Assembly: GCF_015476115.1 (NCBI RefSeq)
Contig: NZ_CP064295.1
Span: forward strand, 3,776,001 to 3,840,000
Source: Aegicerativicinus sediminis
GTDB taxonomy: Bacteria; Bacteroidota; Bacteroidia; Flavobacteriales; Flavobacteriaceae
Reading direction: 5' to 3'
Length of the DNA stretch: 64,000 nucleotides
The notes under the pieces are model-generated. The model did no database searches. It was given only the letters and a program-made list of their open reading frames with translations, and had not been told where the DNA came from. Positions 36,176 to 45,552 of the stretch are shown piece by piece. Within the stretch, counting starts at the first letter, position 1. Each line of letters begins with the position of its first letter. Made by a program: the position numbers and the translations under genes.

Positions 36176-37162
36176 TCAATGTATTTTTTGAAATGGTTTA
36201 ATTTCTTCCATATCTATTCTAAATATATTACCATATCCATTTAGGACATTATCCACAATTTCCTTCAATTCTTCCACACTTTTTATTGGCTTTTGTAATT
36301 CCGTTCCCCTTTCACTAGTAAAATAGAACGATTGGTTTTTCCAATCTATAAATGGGCAAAAGTCGAGTTTATTAGAATTGATTTTTGACCCCATGTTTTC
36401 GGCCTCTTTCCAATTCCCATTATCATCTCTAATACTAAAATAGAGATCGCCACCACCCAAATCATCTTCCCTGCCATAAGAACTAAAAATTAGAAGATCT
36501 TCTTCAGGAGAGATATAGGAATTAAATTCATAGGTTGCAGAATTGACAGCTATTGGTAAGGGAAAAGGTGGGTTATACTTTCCATTCTGAAATTCAGAAA
36601 CAAAAATATCCTCCCTGCCTATACCTCCCACTTTGGTTGTCGTGAAATATAAATTTCCATTGTCACTTAGGGAAGGATAAAATTCATCTGCAGTTGTGTT
36701 AATGAGGGTATCCATAGCGATTGGCTCGGACCAGCCATCCTCTGCTCTATCAACATACCATATATTATAGTCACTCCTTGTTTTATCATTATAAATAGGC
36801 CTGTTGGAAGCAAAGTATAACCTATTGCCTTTAGTGGTGAAAAATGGTTCAATATCTTGATACTTCCCTGAAAAGGGCAAAATTTGAGGCTGAGACCAAT
36901 TTCCCTCCAATTTTGATAAAATGACCAAGCATCTATTATTTTGTTTAAAATCGCCTAAAGTAAACACAAGTTCATTGCCATTTTGCGAAATCGCAATATC
37001 TCTTTCATATAGGGCCGTAGAAACTATTCCTTCACCAAATAGTTCCAATTCTGTTGAAGTATTTTGAAGTGTGATTATTGGACCAGTAATTTCTGTTGGT
37101 TTTTCCGATTTACAGCTAAGTAAAAAGAGAATGAGACAGCAAAAAAAACATTGGAAAGTCAT
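36176..37162 (-). CDS. PD40/TolB-like beta-propeller lipoprotein
   Basis: A 328-residue lipoprotein with signal peptide ending FLLSC, lipid at C17. The mature part is a WD40/PD40-type propeller: repeated segments such as GNRLYFASNRPIYND, FYPSLSDNGNLYFTT, EEDLLIFSSYGRED and NQSFYFTSERGT, each with the aromatic-Ser-x-x core of PD40 blades. Proteins of this kind in Bacteroidota anchor in the outer membrane and bind proteins or peptidoglycan-associated factors; no OmpA domain is present here. Function unknown. It stands 12 bp upstream of the DHFR-like gene and may head that transcript. Confidence 0.85.
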   Translation of the reverse strand: MTFQCFFCCLILFLLSCKSEKPTEITGPIITLQNTSTELELFGEGIVSTALYERDIAISQNGNELVFTLGDFKQNNRCLVILSKLEGNWSQPQILPFSGKYQDIEPFFTTKGNRLYFASNRPIYNDKTRSDYNIWYVDRAEDGWSEPIAMDTLINTTADEFYPSLSDNGNLYFTTTKVGGIGREDIFVSEFQNGKYNPPFPLPIAVNSATYEFNSYISPEEDLLIFSSYGREDDLGGGDLYFSIRDDNGNWKEAENMGSKINSNKLDFCPFIDWKNQSFYFTSERGTELQKPIKSVEELKEIVDNVLNGYGNIFRIDMEEIKPFQKIH

Positions 37163-37229
37163 AATCTAAAAAGCTAATAGGAAAATTATATAAGTTTTGT
37201 GGAAACCAACCATGTAAATAGAAATTCCT

Positions 37230-38294
37230 TTAAAAGTTTTTATAATTACCTTTTTTATAACGTTTCATAAGTTTACCAAACATTTTGTCCTTTTTTCGCT
37301 TGTCCTTCAAGGTGGTTTCAAAATGTTTTTGTTCCCTCAACATCCGCAGATAATTTTCATAAGAAGACATATCTATTTCCCCTTTATCTACTGCCTCTAG
37401 AACCGCACAACCTGCTTCCGTGGTATGTGAACAGTCTTTAAATTTACATTCATCAGACAATTCATAAATAGAATCAAAAGTTGACTGTAGGCCCTCAGCA
37501 TTTTCAGTTATCCCAACCTCCCTCATTCCAGGATTATCGATTATAATGCCTCCATTTTTTAAAACCCTTAATTCCCTATGGGTTGTAACATGTTTACCTC
37601 GTTTGGAATGTTCACTAATCGAACTTGTTTTCATGAGTTCATCTCCATAGAGGGAATTTAGCAATGAAGACTTACCAACACCCGATGAACCCAATAAGCA
37701 ATATGTTTGCCCTCTCTCGATAAAGGATTGTAAATACTCAATACCGATTAAAGATTCATTTGAAACAGAAAAAACCTTAACGTCGGGTATTCTATTTTTA
37801 ACGTCTTTTTCCAAAACCATAAGTTCATCTTCACCCATCAGATCAATTTTACTCAAAACGATTACTGGTTCTATCTTCGAATTATAACATATCGTTAGGT
37901 AACGTTCTAACCGATTAAGGTTAAAGTCTCGATCAACGGCCTGTATAATGAAGGCCGTATCTATATTGGTAGCAATGATTTGCTTTTCGCCATTTTTTCC
38001 CACCATTTGTCTTTCAATAATCGACTTCCTTGGAAAAATGGCATGGATAAGAACTTTATCCACATCATATTCTGAAATAGCCACCCAATCTCCTACCGCC
38101 GGGAAATCAGCTCTACTTTGGGCTGTGAATCGTATGTTCCCAAGTATTTCAGCTTCATATTCTTTTTCAATGGTCTTTACCTCATAGCGTTCCTTATGTT
38201 CTGCGATTACTCGACCAACACCAAAACCTTCTAAATTATTTTCAGATCTAAAATTTTGGAAGTATTCGTCATATCCTAAATCTTCAAGCGTCAT
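37230..38294 (-). CDS. rsgA: Ribosome small-subunit-dependent GTPase A
   Basis: A 354-residue circularly permuted GTPase that checks 30S maturation. The amino-terminal OB domain (about residues 1-110) is followed by the permuted GTPase order: the SKIDL guanine-specificity motif, then the P-loop LGSSGVGKSSLLNS, then G3 in IIDNPGMREVG. The carboxy-terminal zinc knuckle is CKFKDCSHTTEAGC (Cys-Cys-His-Cys). All hallmarks are intact and the length is normal. It lies alone in an accessory-like neighbourhood; a degenerate copy of the dispersed upstream element is at about 38323-38353. Confidence 0.94.
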   Translation of the reverse strand: MTLEDLGYDEYFQNFRSENNLEGFGVGRVIAEHKERYEVKTIEKEYEAEILGNIRFTAQSRADFPAVGDWVAISEYDVDKVLIHAIFPRKSIIERQMVGKNGEKQIIATNIDTAFIIQAVDRDFNLNRLERYLTICYNSKIEPVIVLSKIDLMGEDELMVLEKDVKNRIPDVKVFSVSNESLIGIEYLQSFIERGQTYCLLGSSGVGKSSLLNSLYGDELMKTSSISEHSKRGKHVTTHRELRVLKNGGIIIDNPGMREVGITENAEGLQSTFDSIYELSDECKFKDCSHTTEAGCAVLEAVDKGEIDMSSYENYLRMLREQKHFETTLKDKRKKDKMFGKLMKRYKKGNYKNF

Positions 38295-38409
38295 AATTCT
38301 AACTCAATTAAAAACGTCAATATTGATTATTAGCCGAAAACTAAGGTACTAAATTGAATTTAGTAAAGTGATATTAAATAATTTAGAGATTCTGGGTTTA
38401 ATTGAAGTT

Positions 38410-39246
38410 TCAACGTTCTTTAATCCAATTTCTCGAAATATCCATTTGTACAATTTTCCATTCATCATCTGAAAATTTCCATATACGGGCTACGGTTTCA
38501 TTAATAGGTTCTTTTGAATTGCTTTCGTACTGCTGGCTTACAAATTCATAAACCGTAGTCTCATCAAGTATGTTATAATTTCTTTCTGTAGAGATTACAG
38601 GTTTTACCGGTAGTTTCGGACAATAGGCTTTAACCTTTCCATATGGCCATTGCTCACCATTTTCATAAATAACAAGATGCTCATCCAAAATAGGTAAAAT
38701 AGCATCACAGCGTGCATTCATATAATCGTCTTGGTACTTTTTGGAAACATTATTGAATTGCTCCTCAAAATCATATGGAGGTAAAGGCCTAACCGGAGAT
38801 TCATGCACGTGTACAATTTTCCATTCCCCTAGGGTTTCTTTTAACCCCAAACTAAAAGCAGCGCCTCCCAATTCATCTGAACTGCCCTTATCACGTATAT
38901 TGAAAGACACTATGGCACTCCCTTTATTTTGAAATACAATAGTGGGATTTGTCATTTCAAGGATTGTACTTCCATCTGAAGTAGGAATAATGAAATTCAC
39001 TAAAACATTTTCAAACTCTTCATAGGTATCTGCGCTGCCTCGCCAATAATACAATAGATCATTATCGTATAAACGCATCATACGATCTTTGTCGATCTTA
39101 CCATTCCATGCATTGGTCCATTCTTTAGCGATTTTTAAAATTTCCTCTTCAATTTTAGCACCTTGTGGATAACCTTCTGAGTACTTAATAAAAAGAAGAA
39201 TGAGTAACGTAATTTTAAAGAATTTCATTTTAAGAATTTTTATCAT
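38410..39246 (-). CDS. Exported NTF2-like (SnoaL/DUF4440-type) protein
   Basis: A 278-residue protein with a hydrophobic signal peptide; the real start could be the methionine seven residues in (MKFFKITLLILLFIKY). Residues about 30-150 look like a DUF4440/SnoaL cone: an early helix EILKIAKEWTNAWNG, then DRMMRLYDNDLLYYWRG and later GAAFSLGLKETLGEWKIVHVHE. A second, similar half ends in ARIWKFSDDEWKIVQMD, suggesting a duplicated NTF2-like domain. Such proteins bind or turn over small ligands; no catalytic residues are assigned. Confidence 0.72.
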   Translation of the reverse strand: MIKILKMKFFKITLLILLFIKYSEGYPQGAKIEEEILKIAKEWTNAWNGKIDKDRMMRLYDNDLLYYWRGSADTYEEFENVLVNFIIPTSDGSTILEMTNPTIVFQNKGSAIVSFNIRDKGSSDELGGAAFSLGLKETLGEWKIVHVHESPVRPLPPYDFEEQFNNVSKKYQDDYMNARCDAILPILDEHLVIYENGEQWPYGKVKAYCPKLPVKPVISTERNYNILDETTVYEFVSQQYESNSKEPINETVARIWKFSDDEWKIVQMDISRNWIKER

Positions 39247-39271
39247 GAATTAGTGAAGTCTTTGCCAAGCT

Positions 39272-39850
39272 TTAACCAATCAATTTCAAGGTTTCATTAA
39301 TAAATTCAGTTTTCCCCAATACATAAGCGCCCCTGTCATTTCGAAATTTCGAAGCTAATTCCATCTTCAATCTTTCATATTCTCTCGCCTTTTCCTCATT
39401 TGAAATTAAATAATCCCGAAATCCTAGTTGTTTCCACATGGCATTATCTTTAGGACACATATGGATATGGAAAATTTGCTCTTTTTCTCCGTCTAAGTTG
39501 TAACCTTTCCCAAACGATGAATATTCATCAATTGAATCTCTGGCAGGCACTTTAAAATGAGAATATCCCATCTCAGAAAATAACGCAATCAAATTTTCAT
39601 TGAACATCAAATGCTTTGGAATTTCAATTAGCAAATCAATGTATGGTTTAGATTTTATCGAAGGAATGGAGGAGCTACCGAAATGCTCGATGCGCAATAT
39701 CACCTCACTTCCAACTTTCTCTAAAATTTGTTGTTTTTCTTTTTCGAAAATGCCTTTCCATTTCGGGTTGTGGTCTACCAATTCAACCGGAAAAAGTGAA
39801 TTCCAATCATCTTTGGTTAAATCGTAAAGGGTCTTTTTCATTTTTTTCAA
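39272..39850 (-). CDS. GrpB family (nucleotidyltransferase-like) protein
   Basis: A 192-residue protein of the GrpB/dephospho-CoA-kinase-tail family. The signature is VELVDHNPKWKGIFEKEKQQ at residues about 20-40, then RIEHFGSSSIPSIKSKPYID (residues 55-75), whose G-S-S-x(8-10)-D pattern is the nucleotidyltransferase core. The GSS/D-x-D residues are present (KPYIDLLI), so activity is plausible, but the substrate of the family is not established. It is flanked by an NTF2-like protein and a GNAT, all same strand, each with its own short intergenic gap. Confidence 0.88.
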   Translation of the reverse strand: MKKMKKTLYDLTKDDWNSLFPVELVDHNPKWKGIFEKEKQQILEKVGSEVILRIEHFGSSSIPSIKSKPYIDLLIEIPKHLMFNENLIALFSEMGYSHFKVPARDSIDEYSSFGKGYNLDGEKEQIFHIHMCPKDNAMWKQLGFRDYLISNEEKAREYERLKMELASKFRNDRGAYVLGKTEFINETLKLIG

Positions 39851-39885
39851 TAATGAGAAACTGAAATTTTAAACGTTTAATCGGG

Positions 39886-40413
39886 TTATGAGGAGTGGTA
39901 ATTATCAGCGAAAATATACATCATTCTGTGATTGAAATACATTTCTCCAATTTTCAAATACTTCTCTTGAATACCATAAGTTTTAAAACCAATTTTAGAA
40001 TATATACTCTCGGCTTTGGTATTATTTACAAGTACATCTATCTCAATTTGTTCAATTTCTTCATTATTAAAGGCTTCCTCAACTGTTGCCTTAACAAGAT
40101 TGAACCCAATATTATGTCCTTGAAACTCTGGAGTTACATAAACTTGGATTATTCTACCCCTGTGTTTAGTTTTCAAACTGTCATATCTATTAAAACCGGA
40201 AATGGCTATTAATCTATCATTATAAAAGCCACCAATAACAAAATTGTCTGGATTTTCATTTTCTAAATGGTCCTCAAAGAATAATTTTTTCTTCTTTATT
40301 TCATCTTGGTAATTGGAACCAAAATTTTCAGGGTATTGTTTCAAACATTCGAGCCGAATAGTTCTATATAAACTAGACTCATGGGGCAAAAGTCTTCTAA
40401 ATTGGATATTCAT
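39886..40413 (-). CDS. GNAT-family N-acetyltransferase
   Basis: A 175-residue acetyltransferase. Motif A is readable as RIIQVYVTPEFQGHNIGFNLV (quoted in part: IIQVYVTPEFQGHNIGFNL, about residues 90-108), with the QGxxxG acyl-CoA loop in QGHNIG. Motif B follows at KAESIYSKIGFKTYGI. The start MNIQFRRLLPHESSLYR is family-like. It probably acetylates a small amine or a protein amino terminus. It is the first of a group of small single genes upstream of the GrpB gene. Confidence 0.88.
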   Translation of the reverse strand: MNIQFRRLLPHESSLYRTIRLECLKQYPENFGSNYQDEIKKKKLFFEDHLENENPDNFVIGGFYNDRLIAISGFNRYDSLKTKHRGRIIQVYVTPEFQGHNIGFNLVKATVEEAFNNEEIEQIEIDVLVNNTKAESIYSKIGFKTYGIQEKYLKIGEMYFNHRMMYIFADNYHSS

Positions 40414-40482
40414 TATATGTGTCTAGAAAAATGCAGTTGTTTATTAAATTTAAATTTTCTTATGTATAGGCATATACAATTT

Positions 40483-41352
40483 CTAATTTTTCAAATGGTC
40501 CAATTCAAAAAACCTAACCGCGTTTTCATAAAAGATCTTTCTTTTGTCTTCTTCGTTCAAAAAGTCAAATTCGTTCAATTTTTCAATACTTTTTTGAATA
40601 TTTTCTGGCCAATACATTGCATCAGAACCAAACATAACTTTATCGATAAGGTTTGCTTTTTTTGCTTTCAATAAAAATTCTTCGGCATATAGGGATGTCC
40701 GGCCAGTTGGCACCCAAAGAAGTGCTCCTAACCCACAATAGAGTTGTGGGTACAATTCCATTAATGCCAAAGCATGCTCATAAAAAACTCCCCCTGAATG
40801 CATGAGGTAAATTTTTAATTTTGGGTAAATAATTAAAACTTCCTCAACCAGCAATGGGTCCCCTAAACTAAGTCTTATCTTTTTATATCTATTAGAGATC
40901 CCAGGAGGTCCAGATCCAGTGTGCAGAGCAATGGGTATTCCTTCACGCTCGCATATTTTAAGATAGGGAGCGAATCCAGGGTCCGTAATTTGTAACCCAT
41001 TAAACATAGGCAAAAATTCACCCCATACCTGAATCTTTCCTTCCTCTATTTGCTTTTTGAATTGTACTGTATCAAACTTCGGAAAATTATTAGATTCATA
41101 ACCTTTCAACATTTTTTCTTCCAAATCAGTGTCATATTCACCACCACTTTTAACTGCATATACAATATTGTATTTTTTAAATTGTTCCCTTATTCTAGAT
41201 TTAAAATCTTCATAGTTTGAAGGTGCCCCATAAGTGGATTGATACGTTCGTTTTGTATAGCCGTGAAGATGAACATCTATAATCGGTTTAACACCATCCT
41301 GCGCTTGAAATAGCATTGGAAACAATAATATTAAATAGACAATCTTGGGCAT
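40483..41352 (-). CDS. Exported amidohydrolase (TIM-barrel)
   Basis: A 289-residue amidohydrolase_2-type TIM barrel with an amino-terminal signal-like segment (LILLFPMLFQAQ). The metal-binding opening is IIDVHLHGYTKR (H-x-H), with a histidine in IALHTGSGPPG, another in IYLMHSGG and the final aspartate in VMFGSDAMYWPE, all where the family places its metal ligands. It presumably hydrolyses or decarboxylates a small compound in the periplasm; no substrate is inferred. It is monocistronic, and the 327 bp before it contains no clear gene. Confidence 0.85.
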   Translation of the reverse strand: MPKIVYLILLFPMLFQAQDGVKPIIDVHLHGYTKRTYQSTYGAPSNYEDFKSRIREQFKKYNIVYAVKSGGEYDTDLEEKMLKGYESNNFPKFDTVQFKKQIEEGKIQVWGEFLPMFNGLQITDPGFAPYLKICEREGIPIALHTGSGPPGISNRYKKIRLSLGDPLLVEEVLIIYPKLKIYLMHSGGVFYEHALALMELYPQLYCGLGALLWVPTGRTSLYAEEFLLKAKKANLIDKVMFGSDAMYWPENIQKSIEKLNEFDFLNEEDKRKIFYENAVRFFELDHLKN

Positions 41353-41679
41353 AATCAGAAAAATTTAGGTCAGTTAGATTCTAGATAAAAATTGAGCATG
41401 ATACCAAAACATCAATGCAATCACCTAATTAACAATAATATAGCAATATGATAATTCTTTCAATTTAGGAAAAAAGCTTCAAACCTCCTTAAAATTGAAA
41501 GTGATACAATTAAAATATCCATGAACCGAAGTTTTAATTTTTCCTAATCGGAATCAAAATTTCTTCTTTAGGGTTTAGGCCATTATTCATATAGTTCCCT
41601 CCAATTCCAAGTCTTAAAAAGGATTAAAGGCAGTAAACGAGGTAAAATCGATATTTCAAAAATTCAGTTATCTAAACTG
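41353..41679. other. 327-bp intergenic region with a possible gene remnant
   Basis: No intact gene is visible here. On the minus strand 41534-41621 reads about 28 codons to a stop as ...FLRLGIGGNYMNNGLNP..., protein-like but bounded upstream by another stop codon, so it could be the decayed carboxy end of a lost gene or chance. There is no hairpin with a T-run and no clear promoter. Confidence 0.3.
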
Positions 41680-43020
41680 CTAAAAATTGATTAAAATGGC
41701 TATTAGGATGGCTATAATAGACAATGATAAAATAATACCTAGTGGCTTAAGACAATATAAAAACCAATCCTTATAAGATAATTTAGCCGCGGTTAGCATA
41801 GCCAGAAGTGCTCCGTTTGTTGGAGTTATCAAATCCATTATGATGGCTCCATATTGATAACATAAAATCATTACTTGTCTAGACATACCAATTAAATCTG
41901 CCAATGGAGTTAATATGGGTATGGTCAACACCGCTTGGCCCGAATTACTAGGAATAGGGACGTGCAATACACTTTGAGATAAGGTCATGGCAATTGCTGA
42001 AAATGCCACAGGTAACTCCTCCAGGGGATTAAACAAATAATATACTATACTGTCGATTATCAATCCCTCATATAGGACCAAATAAACACTTCTAGCCAAA
42101 CCAACTATTAAAGCTGCAAATGCCATTTCCTGTATACCAAAGGCATAAGCTTTAAAAGTCCCATTAAAACCAAGCTTACCTATAAATCCACAAAGGATTC
42201 CCATTATGAGGAAAAGAGCAGACATTTGGTTGTAATCCCAATCCCAATTTAAAATCCCATAAACCATGGTCGTAAAGGTGAGACCGACTATTGTAAGAAT
42301 AATACCTGTGCGTTTAGACAATTTAATTTTTTCAGCACCCATTGCCGTTTCGTCAGTTACTACAGATTTTGACTTGCCGACCCTTAAAATCCAGTAAATC
42401 CAAAAACCTGTTGCAATCAAAAGGATTATTATCCTAAAAACAAAGCCTGAGAAAGGTTGAACATCGGCTATTTTTTGTGCAAGTAACGCCCCGAAGGGGT
42501 TTATTGGACTAAATGTTGCACCAATAGTTGCTGATCCTGCACTTATAGCAACGGCTGAAATTTTCGTAAAACCTATTCTAGATGTTAAAGCAATCATTAT
42601 GGGAATTAAGGCTATAATTTCCTCATAGGTGTTGTTTAAGGCTCCTAAAAGCGCAAAAATCAATCCCAATAAAATCATTACTTTTTGAGGTGAATTGGAA
42701 AAGCGGTGAATTAAAGCAGAAATACCATTATCAAACGCCCCAGTTTTATCAACTACGACGAATGCTCCCCCAATCAATAAGATTAGAATTACTATATCTG
42801 CACCAAAAATAATGCCTTCAGGAACTTTTACCACAGCCTCAAATAAACCAATGGGTTCATTAGGTATCGATTTATAACTGTTAGGCACAACAATTTCTCG
42901 ATTTGTATTAGGGTCTATAATCCTTTCGTATTTTCCTGCGGGTAATAGATAGGTCAATCCAACTGCTATTCCTATAAATATTAATAAGATTGCAAATGGA
43001 TGTGGAAACTGTAATTTCAT
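41680..43020 (-). CDS. YfcC-family transporter
   Basis: A 446-residue polytopic membrane protein of the YfcC family (ion-transporter/arsenite-permease-like fold). It begins FPHPFAILLIFIGIAVGLTY, with the YLLPAGKYER segment that is diagnostic. It continues with GALNNTYEEIIALIPIM, two probable re-entrant loops (ATIGATFSPINPFGAL and PIPSNSGQAVLTIPILTPLAD) and a MLTAAKLSYKDW end. Members transport amino acids or organic anions; the substrate here is unknown. The start ATG is only 13 bp downstream of a copy of the dispersed upstream element at 43033-43089. Confidence 0.87.
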   Translation of the reverse strand: MKLQFPHPFAILLIFIGIAVGLTYLLPAGKYERIIDPNTNREIVVPNSYKSIPNEPIGLFEAVVKVPEGIIFGADIVILILLIGGAFVVVDKTGAFDNGISALIHRFSNSPQKVMILLGLIFALLGALNNTYEEIIALIPIMIALTSRIGFTKISAVAISAGSATIGATFSPINPFGALLAQKIADVQPFSGFVFRIIILLIATGFWIYWILRVGKSKSVVTDETAMGAEKIKLSKRTGIILTIVGLTFTTMVYGILNWDWDYNQMSALFLIMGILCGFIGKLGFNGTFKAYAFGIQEMAFAALIVGLARSVYLVLYEGLIIDSIVYYLFNPLEELPVAFSAIAMTLSQSVLHVPIPSNSGQAVLTIPILTPLADLIGMSRQVMILCYQYGAIIMDLITPTNGALLAMLTAAKLSYKDWFLYCLKPLGIILSLSIIAILIAILINF

Positions 43021-43032
43021 TGGCTACTAATG

Positions 43033-43089
43033 CACAACGGTCTTTATATGGTAGTCTTAAACTGGGTAAGAACTAAGATAGTAAAATGA
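43033..43089 (-). repeat. Dispersed upstream element, copy 1 (YfcC gene)
   Basis: A member of the dispersed 55-60 bp family. It contains ACAACGG at its gene-proximal end and, read with the gene, ATTTTACTATCTTAGTTCT; box TATCTTAG at 43073-43080, 52 bp before the ATG. The inverted repeat is weaker than in other copies. Confidence 0.65.
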
Positions 43090-43188
43090 CACAAGATTAG
43101 ACGCACGGTCAACAATTCAATTGAATAATCAAATTATAGTCTTTGACCCTAAAATTTATGATAATCGATAAAACTCCAATAATTAAAA

Positions 43189-44076
43189 TCATCCTTTGGT
43201 TTTAGTCATGGTGTCAGACACCACTATGATATAATTTGCGATAGCAGCTTTTTCTTCCTCTGATAATTCATTCCATTCAGAATCTGTAACTGTAGTTATG
43301 GATTTTATATTTAAACCTGGATGGATTTTGTTTATCCACCAAATGATGCCCTGTGAATAATTAGAATGGTAAGATCCTTCAAAATGCAACAACAAATTTC
43401 CTGGCTGAAAATTTTTAAGGGCAAAATGAGCCATGGTGGCGTCTTTGGCCGCCTGTGCCAGTTGAATATTCAACATATTTGGCGGAATATGCCCTCCCAT
43501 ATTGTCAGCCATTTCTGCATAAGCTTTTACGGTTGGATCAAAATAGGTTTCCAGATCTGGACCAATCATGGCGAGCGCCTCAGGAGACAATTTTGAAAGG
43601 ACTTCTAAACCCATTTTGTAGATCATGGAAGCATAACGTCTGGGAATATTTGTCGCTATAAAACGCAAATTATTTTCCTTTGCAAAATCGAGTAAGGGTT
43701 TATAATCCGTCTTATAGTTGTTCCAAAGTTGGGTAATTTCAGGAAGCATTTTGTCTTCAGGGTAAAAGTCTTGTAAATATTCATTTATCACAAGTTGGTT
43801 ACCATTTTCAAACATTTCGGCCCCAAAAAACAATTCATTCCCTTTGAGGTCGTACAAACTTTTGCTTAATTCAAATTGCAACCAATGCGAAATAGGATTG
43901 TTGTGGTATTCCCCAAAAAACACCATATCTCCATTAGCCAAATCGTTTATCATTGAATTGTAATCGGCAATAGTACCATCATTTTTAAATAGTTGATAGG
44001 CCGGTTTCGATTGGGCAGTTGTAAGGTTAACAAATGCAACAAGGATAATGGTGGTAATTAGAATGGTTTTCTTCAT
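43189..44076 (-). CDS. ChaN-like exported protein (haem-binding uptake family)
   Basis: A 295-residue exported protein with signal peptide 1-22. The first domain begins NGDMVFFGEYHNNPISHWLQ, the ChaN/Haem_bd_uptake start; the H in EYHNNP and the E/H-containing helices following are family-typical. Further segments are NELFFGAEMFE, DKMLPEITQLWNNY and LRFIATNIPRRY. A carboxy-terminal portion with LLLHFEGSYHSNYSQGI contains another histidine. ChaN-type proteins bind haem in iron uptake; that is established only for a few members. It is monocistronic and not next to any iron transporter. Confidence 0.85.
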   Translation of the reverse strand: MKKTILITTIILVAFVNLTTAQSKPAYQLFKNDGTIADYNSMINDLANGDMVFFGEYHNNPISHWLQFELSKSLYDLKGNELFFGAEMFENGNQLVINEYLQDFYPEDKMLPEITQLWNNYKTDYKPLLDFAKENNLRFIATNIPRRYASMIYKMGLEVLSKLSPEALAMIGPDLETYFDPTVKAYAEMADNMGGHIPPNMLNIQLAQAAKDATMAHFALKNFQPGNLLLHFEGSYHSNYSQGIIWWINKIHPGLNIKSITTVTDSEWNELSEEEKAAIANYIIVVSDTMTKTKG

Positions 44077-44235
44077 AATGGTTAATACAAATCATTTTGC
44101 CGTGTTAAGAAACTCCATGCGAAGGTTATTTTTTATAATTTACTCCTAAATGTAACAAATAAACCCTAGTAATCTTTTGGAAGATACTTTTAGTCACCTT
44201 TAAAATTAGTTCGTCTGAAAAGTTAGAATAAATAG

Positions 44236-45489
44236 TCATGGTGAGTTGGTACTCGCTTTGGAAATTTTAAACCCCAAAGCTTCGCAATAACCCTCATTAG
44301 GATAACAATTTTCAAATTTGCTATTTTCTACAAATTGATTTAGAATAGACTCTATTTTTTTCGGACCGATTCCATTTAGGCTATCCTTTAGCGCTCTTAT
44401 TGACCCAAACGATCTTCTATCACTTTCGGCATATTCAATAAAATTATCATATCCCTCTGGTTTATGAAAATTCATTGGCCCCCTCGTATTATCCATTTTT
44501 TTATAGGGCCAAAAGGTCCAGTGAATATCATTTTGATCTAGTAATTCTCTAAAGTCTCTTACCCAATCATCTTCATTCTCTCCACTCTCTCCCATTAAAA
44601 TAGGCACATTATATGTTTCCCGGAAATCCAAATATTCTTGGATTTCCTTTTGCTCAGGTGACATCCAATATTTATGGAAGGTGTATACTAAATTGTCATC
44701 AAATGGCTCTGAAAACACGGAAAAATCTGTCTCCCAAACAGCTCCACCCAAAAAAACAATGTGGTGAGGATCAACCTCTCTGATGGCCTTAGTTATTCTT
44801 TTGTATAAGGGCTCTAAGTTATGACCTAAAGAATCATTCTTAAAATAATGAGGGATTGGTTCGTTCAATAAATTATATCCAATTACAGTGGTATTATCCG
44901 CATAACGTTCAGCTATTTCCTTCCAAATTTCAGTGACTTTTTGTTTCATACCCTCATCGACCATTAACCATGGATAACCATCGCTATTATCGATATTGTC
45001 ACCAGTTTGACCTCCCGGTGCACCATGCATATCCAACAAAACATAAATATTATGTAATTCACACCATTTAATGGCATCATCAAGATATTTAAAGCCGTGA
45101 ATATCTCTACCCAAGAAATCATCATGGGTTAACAATCGGTAATCAAAAGGTAACCGTATTAAGTTTACACCTGCATCCGATAACCATTTTATATCTGCTT
45201 CGGTAATATAATTTTCAAGGAAGGTATCCCAAAATTTTGTGGTTGCGGTATTTCCAATGAGTTCTCTAACGGCCTGATCAATTTTTCGAGGGGAATTACA
45301 ATTTTTCAGCTTGAACATGTATCCTTCTGGTAATAACCAATTCCCCAAGTTTACCCCTGTTAAATGCATAGGTTCTCCTTGTGGCGAGTAAATTTCCTTT
45401 CCATTAACATATGCATATTGTTTAACTTCATTATAACAGGAAACTCCTACTAAAATTAGGATTAGGATAGGAACAAAAGCTAGTCTCAT
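44236..45489 (-). CDS. GH5-type glycoside hydrolase lipoprotein
   Basis: A 417-residue glycosidase with lipoprotein-like start (LVGVSCYNEV, lipid at about C18). The TIM barrel of GH5 is clear: LTGVNLGNWLLPEGY at the amino end, INLIRLPFDYRLLTHDD-like (GVNLIRLPFDYRLLTHDD), the acid/base E210 in NLLNEPIP and the nucleophile E301 in ILMGESGEND-like segment (LMGESGENED). The usual role is cutting beta-1,4-glucans or related glycans on the cell surface. Possible subfamilies cannot be separated by eye. It stands alone, not in a polysaccharide-utilisation locus. Confidence 0.88.
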   Translation of the reverse strand: MRLAFVPILILILVGVSCYNEVKQYAYVNGKEIYSPQGEPMHLTGVNLGNWLLPEGYMFKLKNCNSPRKIDQAVRELIGNTATTKFWDTFLENYITEADIKWLSDAGVNLIRLPFDYRLLTHDDFLGRDIHGFKYLDDAIKWCELHNIYVLLDMHGAPGGQTGDNIDNSDGYPWLMVDEGMKQKVTEIWKEIAERYADNTTVIGYNLLNEPIPHYFKNDSLGHNLEPLYKRITKAIREVDPHHIVFLGGAVWETDFSVFSEPFDDNLVYTFHKYWMSPEQKEIQEYLDFRETYNVPILMGESGENEDDWVRDFRELLDQNDIHWTFWPYKKMDNTRGPMNFHKPEGYDNFIEYAESDRRSFGSIRALKDSLNGIGPKKIESILNQFVENSKFENCYPNEGYCEALGFKISKASTNSP

Positions 45490-45552
45490 GATTTATTGGT
45501 TATTAGCACAAAGGTGTAAAATCTCTTTTCTAAAATTTAAGTATACTGCCTT

